Shown here in pieces: positions 60,124 to 64,000 of a stretch of DNA of 64,000 bases. The notes under the pieces are model-generated. The model worked only from the letters and a program-made list of their open reading frames with translations. It had not been told where the DNA came from and made no database searches. The stretch spans positions 372,001 to 436,000 of the forward strand of contig NZ_LNKT01000001.1 of NCBI RefSeq assembly GCF_001595645.1, in the 5' to 3' direction. Origin of the DNA: Sulfurovum riftiae. Lineage in GTDB: Bacteria; Campylobacterota; Campylobacteria; Campylobacterales; Sulfurovaceae. The translations under genes were made by a program, and so were the position numbers. Within the stretch, counting starts at the first letter, position 1. Every line of letters starts with the position of its first letter.

Positions 60124-60741
60124 ATGATGACCAGAACGATAGAGTACAAAGGCAGAGCTGTCGAAGTTTCGAAAGTGGTCTGCATAGGACGGAACTATGT
60201 GGAGCATATTGAAGAGCTGGGCAATGAGATACCGGAGAACATGGTGGTCTTCAACAAGCCAAACTCCGCCATTACCGACAGACTCCATTACTTCTCGCCA
60301 GAGTGCCGTTTTGAAGGCGAGATCTGTTTTCTCATTGAAAAAGGTACCATAGCCGGTGTCGGTTTCGGGCTTGACCTGACCCATGCGGATATACAGAACA
60401 GGCTGAAAAAGAAAGGCCTTCCCTGGGAGCGTGCCAAAGCATTTGACGGTTCGGCTGTCCTGAGTGAATTTGTTCCTCTCGAAGAGCCGCTGGAAGATCT
60501 GGTGATGAAACTCTATGTCAACGGAAAGTTGCAGCAGTTCGCTACCTATGATCTGATGATGTACAAACCTGCCGGTATGATAGAAGAGATCAAGCGTTTT
60601 ATGACACTGGAAGACGGTGATGTCATTATGAGCGGCACACCCAAAGGCGTGGCGACCTACAGTGTGGGTGACAGGTTTTTGGGGCAGATCTTTGCAGGGG
60701 AGAGACTGCTGCTTGAAACGGAGTGGATAGCTGAACAATGA
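60124..60741 (+). CDS. Fumarylacetoacetate hydrolase family protein
   Basis: A 205-residue FAH-fold enzyme. The family start KVVCIGRNYVEHIEELGNEIPENMVVFNKP and metal ligands in FEGEICFLIEKG and the GLDLTH segment are visible. FAHD1-like members act as oxaloacetate decarboxylases or acylpyruvases. ATG 60124 and ATG 60127 are both possible. It converges with the Aat-like gene. Confidence 0.9.
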   Translation: MMTRTIEYKGRAVEVSKVVCIGRNYVEHIEELGNEIPENMVVFNKPNSAITDRLHYFSPECRFEGEICFLIEKGTIAGVGFGLDLTHADIQNRLKKKGLPWERAKAFDGSAVLSEFVPLEEPLEDLVMKLYVNGKLQQFATYDLMMYKPAGMIEEIKRFMTLEDGDVIMSGTPKGVATYSVGDRFLGQIFAGERLLLETEWIAEQ

Positions 60742-60756
60742 CAGAAGAGATAGGTA

Positions 60757-61461
60757 TCAGCCTTCGGTAGCTTTGAACCAGCGTTCCAGAAATTCGGAAC
60801 GTTCGTAGACCTTTGCACCCAATGCAAATTTGTAAGCCATATAGGGCTGTCCGAGATTCCAGAAGGCAAAGTCTTCTTTTTGCAGGTACCTGGCTAAAAG
60901 GACCAGTTGAGCCGTACCGTAATTGCTATAGCGTTTTCCTCTGCGGGTGAAACCGCTTAAGCTGGTGTAGGTCCTGCCGATGATGTAGCCGATCTCTCCG
61001 GCTACGAGTCTGTTCTCTTCACGTATGGCAGCAGATATGACTTTGAAATTCTGATCTTTTCCTTTTGTCTCTTTGAGCATTGTGAGATACTTTGGGGTCA
61101 GCCAGTTGTTCCTGTGTGTCATCTCGATAGCGTCTGCTATCTCATCGAGTTCTTCTCCTATGACAAGTTCCGGTGCCTTGTGTTGCAGAAGTTTTCGTAC
61201 TTTTCTGCTGATATGAAGGTCTTCAAAATCGAGCAGGGTGTAAGCGAACTGGATCTCCGGAAGCAGCAGCTCTTCCTCTTCGAAATAGTCTGTAACAGCA
61301 ATGAAACCGGCTTTGGCCTGGGCAATATAGTATGCTGCGGAGAAGTCTTCGCTCCAGTAGTAGTTCTTGCGCATATCGGTATAGATGCTCTCCTGAAGCA
61401 GCTTCCTGTCCGTAACAACATCATGGGGCAGATGGTGAATACCCAGCTGTATTGTTTCCAT
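60757..61461 (-). CDS. GNAT-fold protein resembling leucyl/phenylalanyl-tRNA-protein transferase
   Basis: A 234-residue protein with a layout like Aat: YYWSEDFSAAYYIAQAKAGFIAVT near the front, and later GEIGYIIGRTYTSLSGFTRR, QLVLLARYL and the ending LGAKVYERSEFLERWF. The usual FPP/GYFPW start motif is not seen, so it may be a divergent Aat or a relative with another role. A TTG start at 61473 is possible; it lies next to the upstream stop. It follows the small gene at 61474-61797 directly. Confidence 0.6.
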   Translation of the reverse strand: METIQLGIHHLPHDVVTDRKLLQESIYTDMRKNYYWSEDFSAAYYIAQAKAGFIAVTDYFEEEELLLPEIQFAYTLLDFEDLHISRKVRKLLQHKAPELVIGEELDEIADAIEMTHRNNWLTPKYLTMLKETKGKDQNFKVISAAIREENRLVAGEIGYIIGRTYTSLSGFTRRGKRYSNYGTAQLVLLARYLQKEDFAFWNLGQPYMAYKFALGAKVYERSEFLERWFKATEG

Positions 61462-61473
61462 TAGATTATGCAA

Positions 61474-61797
61474 TTATCCATTTTCCTTCATTTCGACATC
61501 GATGGCATTCTTTGCAACGAGAAGCTGGTCTTTGTACCATTTGCTCTCGGAAAGTTTTGGAAAGGATTCTCCCATGATCTCAAGCGGTGTATTGTCCCAC
61601 TCTTCGGAAGAGGCCGGCATGGACCAGTTACACTCTTTGAGTACATAGGCAAAGATGCGGTCAATGAGTGTGTAGGTCTCTTTGAGTGCTGTCATGTCTG
61701 TTCCTTTCTCATGCATAAGAACGACCTTTACCAATTGTTTCCTTGTCTCTCTTGGGTATTGCGCTTTGATCGAATCGATGATCTCTTCTTTTTTCAT
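61474..61797 (-). CDS. Small conserved-looking protein of unknown function
   Basis: A 107-residue soluble protein starting MKKEEIIDSIKAQYPRETRKQ. It has helices and a Trp-containing C-terminal half (WSMPASSEEWDNTP, SKWYKDQL). No family is recognised. ATG 61797 is chosen over an upstream start at 61842, which would lie inside the shared promoter region. It is co-transcribed with the Aat-like gene and divergent from rlmH. Confidence 0.7.
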   Translation of the reverse strand: MKKEEIIDSIKAQYPRETRKQLVKVVLMHEKGTDMTALKETYTLIDRIFAYVLKECNWSMPASSEEWDNTPLEIMGESFPKLSESKWYKDQLLVAKNAIDVEMKENG

Positions 61798-61812
61798 AAC
61801 TGTTGCAACCTT

Positions 61813-61850
61813 TTTTGTAATTGTATTGAAAAATAGATACAATTACAAAA
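61813..61850. promoter_or_regulatory. Symmetric divergent promoter between the 61797 gene and rlmH
   Basis: TTTTGTAATTGTAT (61813-61826) and ATACAATTACAAAA (61837-61850) are perfect inverted arms around ten bases. Each contains a TACAAT -10 box on its own strand (61838-61843 plus, 61825-61820 minus), about 22 bases from the two start codons. The two boxes are so close that only one polymerase could bind at a time. Confidence 0.5.
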
Positions 61851-61865
61851 TTTTTGGGGTACGTC

Positions 61866-62327
61866 ATGAAAATAAACGTCATTATTATCGATAAAAAAGG
61901 CAAAGACCAGCTCTATGCCCCTCTGATAGAGCATTACAAAAAGATCGCAAAACCTTTTGCCAAAGTAGAAGTGATCGAACTTTTTGACAAAGAGATCGCA
62001 AAAGCCCAGGATATCTCTCCGGAGGCAGCACAGAGATCTTACACCAGGGCATTGGGGAAATATCTGAGTGGTGGAGTAAATATCGCTTTAGATCCATCAT
62101 CAAAAGAGGTGGACAGCTTCGAATTCTCAAAATTGCTTAAGGATAGCGTGACCGTAAACTTCTACATTGGCGGTGCATACGGCTTTGAAAGGGATTTTTT
62201 AAGCAAATGTAATAAGGCCGTATCATTTGGTAAAATAACGCTTTCACATAAACTGGTGAAAGTTGTTTTGCTGGAGCAGATATTCAGAGGGCTTACCATC
62301 AACAACAATCACCCATATCATAAATAG
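61866..62327 (+). CDS. rlmH: 23S rRNA (pseudouridine-1915-N3)-methyltransferase RlmH
   Basis: A 153-residue SPOUT-fold methyltransferase. The start MKINVIIIDKKGK, the cofactor segment FYIGGAYGFERDFLSK and the ending SHKLVKVVLLEQIFRGLTINNNHPYHK are all RlmH hallmarks. It methylates a pseudouridine in helix 69 of 23S rRNA. ATG 61866 is used over a TTG at 61854. A DksA-like gene follows after eight bases. Confidence 0.95.
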   Translation: MKINVIIIDKKGKDQLYAPLIEHYKKIAKPFAKVEVIELFDKEIAKAQDISPEAAQRSYTRALGKYLSGGVNIALDPSSKEVDSFEFSKLLKDSVTVNFYIGGAYGFERDFLSKCNKAVSFGKITLSHKLVKVVLLEQIFRGLTINNNHPYHK

Positions 62328-62335
62328 GAAGTTAG

Positions 62336-62692
62336 ATGTTAACAAAAGACGAGTTGAAGAGTTTTGAGAACAAATTGCTGGACAGACGTGTTCAGATAGA
62401 GAAAAACCTTACCGGAACCGCACTTGAACTGGACGGAATGAGAGAGCTTGAGTTGAATGATGAAGGTGATTACGCAGCAGCGTCCGCAGAAACAGCAGTC
62501 GATAGTGCGATTTTGGTCCAACAGCGCAAAGAATTAGCAGAAATTGACCTTGCTTTGGATAAAATAAAAAACGGAACTTACGGTATTTGTGAAATGTGTG
62601 AAGAACCTATAGGCAAACCGCGCCTTGAAGTGAAGAACTTTGCGCGCTTCTGCATCACGTGCCGGGAGATCAACGAAAAAGAACAACAATAA
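62336..62692 (+). CDS. dksA: DksA/TraR-family zinc-finger transcription factor
   Basis: A 118-residue RNA polymerase secondary-channel factor. The coiled-coil tip has D42-x-x-D45-x-A47 (DEGDYA), the acidic motif that DksA uses on the polymerase active site. The zinc site is C85, C88, C106 and C109. The length is shorter than E. coli DksA (151), as is normal in Campylobacterota. It likely takes part in the stringent response with ppGpp. It is downstream of rlmH and upstream of an unknown membrane protein. Confidence 0.93.
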   Translation: MLTKDELKSFENKLLDRRVQIEKNLTGTALELDGMRELELNDEGDYAAASAETAVDSAILVQQRKELAEIDLALDKIKNGTYGICEMCEEPIGKPRLEVKNFARFCITCREINEKEQQ

Positions 62693-62702
62693 AGGATAGA
62701 AC

Positions 62703-63737
62703 ATGAGACTCGGGCTATACATTTTTGCTGCATTGACATTAATGGGTATTACGGCTGCGTTAACGTATACTGTAAACCCCAATAACTACATTGTGGAATT
62801 TATGGGGATCAATTTCAATTTCCCTGTAGCCGTTTGGGTTGTATTGCCGATGGGCCTGCTGCTGCTTTTTACAGCGATCCATATGATCTTCTATTCGTTG
62901 AAGAGTTACTTTAAATTGAAAAAATGGCAGAAAGATGCTGCTACACTTGATGATGCGCTCTATTGGTCACTGGTCAATGAGCCTAAAGAGCAGAAGTATG
63001 CCATGGAAGAGATCAAAGGTTCGGCAGTGCTTCTGGGCAAATCGTCATTGAACGTACACGATTCGGTAGAAGGACTCAACCCGAGACTCTCCAAAGTCCT
63101 CAATATCATCAACAAGATCAAGGCCGGTGAATATGTCGACCTCAAAGAGAACAAGATCTCCAAAGTCTTCTCTGAAGGCAATGAATACCTGATCCAGAAC
63201 AGAAGGAACCGTCTGCAGCATGACCCTGAGTTCGTCGAAGAGGTCATGAAGTCCTCCTCCCAGTATTCGAAGCCGGTACAGAAAGAGGCACTCGATATCT
63301 TTGCACGCAAAGAGACATTCTACAAAGCTCGAAAGTATGCGAGGATCTTCGATGCGGAAAGTCTTCATGTGATGCTTTCACGGGTCGTACTTGAAGAAGA
63401 TATGGGGTTGACCGCAGAAGTCCTGAACGATTTTGTTGCAGCGTTGAAACTGAACTGTACAGATTTCGTGAAAATCGCCAATGTGACAAAGAAAGTATTC
63501 TCACCTGCACAGAACCTTGCACTTTTCAAAGACTATCAGAGTAAATATCCAAAAGCGCAGGAAGCATATCTTTATCTGCTTTTTGATTATGAACTGATCG
63601 ACGAAGCAAGTGCCTATCTTGATGAGCATGAAGAGCATGAATTCCTCAAGTTCAGAGCGTTTAACGAGTTAAAGAAAAGCCACAAGAAATTTAAACTTGA
63701 AGACCTTGTCAATGTCAATACTATCTGTAGCAAATAG
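62703..63737 (+). CDS. Conserved two-helix membrane protein with a large cytosolic domain
   Basis: A 344-residue protein with two N-terminal membrane helices (about 2-20 and 42-66), then a helical soluble domain of about 270 residues with repeat-like helices (about 180-330). The arrangement recalls LapA/LapB-type or TPR-like scaffolds, but no clear repeat consensus is seen. It lies between dksA and a tRNA-dihydrouridine synthase, a grouping known in Campylobacterota. Function unknown. Confidence 0.82.
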   Translation: MRLGLYIFAALTLMGITAALTYTVNPNNYIVEFMGINFNFPVAVWVVLPMGLLLLFTAIHMIFYSLKSYFKLKKWQKDAATLDDALYWSLVNEPKEQKYAMEEIKGSAVLLGKSSLNVHDSVEGLNPRLSKVLNIINKIKAGEYVDLKENKISKVFSEGNEYLIQNRRNRLQHDPEFVEEVMKSSSQYSKPVQKEALDIFARKETFYKARKYARIFDAESLHVMLSRVVLEEDMGLTAEVLNDFVAALKLNCTDFVKIANVTKKVFSPAQNLALFKDYQSKYPKAQEAYLYLLFDYELIDEASAYLDEHEEHEFLKFRAFNELKKSHKKFKLEDLVNVNTICSK

Positions 63738-63759
63738 TATTTGACCCCTTTTCTCCCAA

Positions 63760-64000
63760 ATGGCTACACTGGATTTTTCAAAACCCCTCTACGCTTTAGC
63801 CCCGCTTGCGGGCTTTACAGACCTTCCTTTCCGCTCAGTTGTCAAGAAATTCGGTGTCGATCTAACCGTCTCTGAAATGATCAGCTCCAACGCACTGGTA
63901 CACAACAGCAAAAAAACCTACAAGATGCTTGAGAAAAGTCCTGTGGAAGACCCGTACTCCATTCAGATTGCAGGTTCCGACCTTGAAGTGATCAGGCGTG
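63760..64000 (+). CDS. dus: tRNA-dihydrouridine synthase, 5' part
   Basis: The first 80 residues of a flavin-dependent tRNA-dihydrouridine synthase, cut by the end of the window. The start MATLDFSKPLYALAPLAGFTDLPFR gives the family motif APLAGxTDxxFR, followed by SEMISSNAL and an IQIAGSD segment. It reduces uridine to dihydrouridine in tRNA. ATG 63760 is the only plausible start; it begins 23 bases after the preceding stop. Confidence 0.9.
   Translation, partial: MATLDFSKPLYALAPLAGFTDLPFRSVVKKFGVDLTVSEMISSNALVHNSKKTYKMLEKSPVEDPYSIQIAGSDLEVIRR

Noticed and set aside
1-64000. CRISPR array, tRNA or rRNA genes
   Set aside because: No evenly spaced direct repeats, no cloverleaf with tRNA-conserved T-loop sequence, and no rRNA-like conserved segments were seen on either strand.

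Overview
The window looks like chromosome of a sulfur-oxidising Campylobacterota (Epsilonproteobacteria), most likely Sulfurovum or a close relative. This rests on tandem sulfide:quinone oxidoreductases with Tat signals, a coenzyme A-disulfide/persulfide reductase with a rhodanese domain, many periplasmic redox proteins, TATAAT promoters without clear -35 boxes, and a poly-C tract. The genus is inference. No rRNA, tRNA or CRISPR array was seen.

Layout. 61-8705: an AraC-type regulator, then a seven-gene-plus operon for a molybdo/tungsto oxidoreductase of the YdhV (aldehyde:ferredoxin oxidoreductase) family. It holds cytochrome b, a Tat-signal 4x[4Fe-4S] protein, and two tandem copies of a three-gene module (AOR large subunit, about 120-aa cytosolic protein, secreted DxDxDG protein). 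8706-10770: a phospholipase D-type lipoprotein and a small lipoprotein. 10882-19265: a type I restriction-modification locus (hsdM, hsdS, hsdR) interrupted by an AT-rich HNH-type gene, a Phd/RelE-type toxin-antitoxin pair, a probable methyltransferase relic and a cloverleaf-like repeat. 19322-26510: an Aae-type efflux operon with a TolC-like lipoprotein, an ion channel, an AI-2E-type permease and a thioesterase. 26674-27450: a cytochrome c fused to a CpxP/Spy-like domain. 27519-30937: a pqiAABC lipid transport operon. 31160-34259: two tandem Tat-SQR genes. 34403-40242: mostly housekeeping and redox genes (LMW phosphatase, CutA, thioredoxin-like, DsbD-like, TRIC channel, patatin). 40333-44162: a membrane-stress operon, MarC and an outer membrane protein.

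44429-51128 is an operon of persulfide reductase, Tat amidohydrolase, epimerase, rhodanese, Zn alcohol dehydrogenase, a DUF3302 protein and an HlyD protein. A second AraC regulator (51273-52226) preceded by a C9 tract follows. Next come a pair of metallo-beta-lactamase-fold proteins (one with a degenerate metal site), a beta-barrel protein and an unknown exported protein. The rest (56946-64000) is housekeeping: cardiolipin synthase, FAH-family enzyme, RlmH, a DksA-like protein and a partial tRNA-dihydrouridine synthase.

The strongest new signal is a 17-bp motif (consensus STTRCRYWTTTSTGATA). It occurs six times, and five copies end exactly 20-21 bases upstream of a TATAAT-like -10 box. Those promoters drive the AOR operon, the persulfide-reductase operon, the metallo-hydrolase operon, marC, and the gene divergent from marC. 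Both AraC genes lie directly upstream of motif-bearing promoters. This points to an undescribed AraC regulon joining aldehyde oxidation, sulfur/persulfide chemistry and envelope functions.

The window also holds several palindromic mobile-type repeats: a 266-bp MITE-like element with 31-bp inverted ends and a TAAA duplication, a REPIN-like doublet, and other REP-like hairpins.
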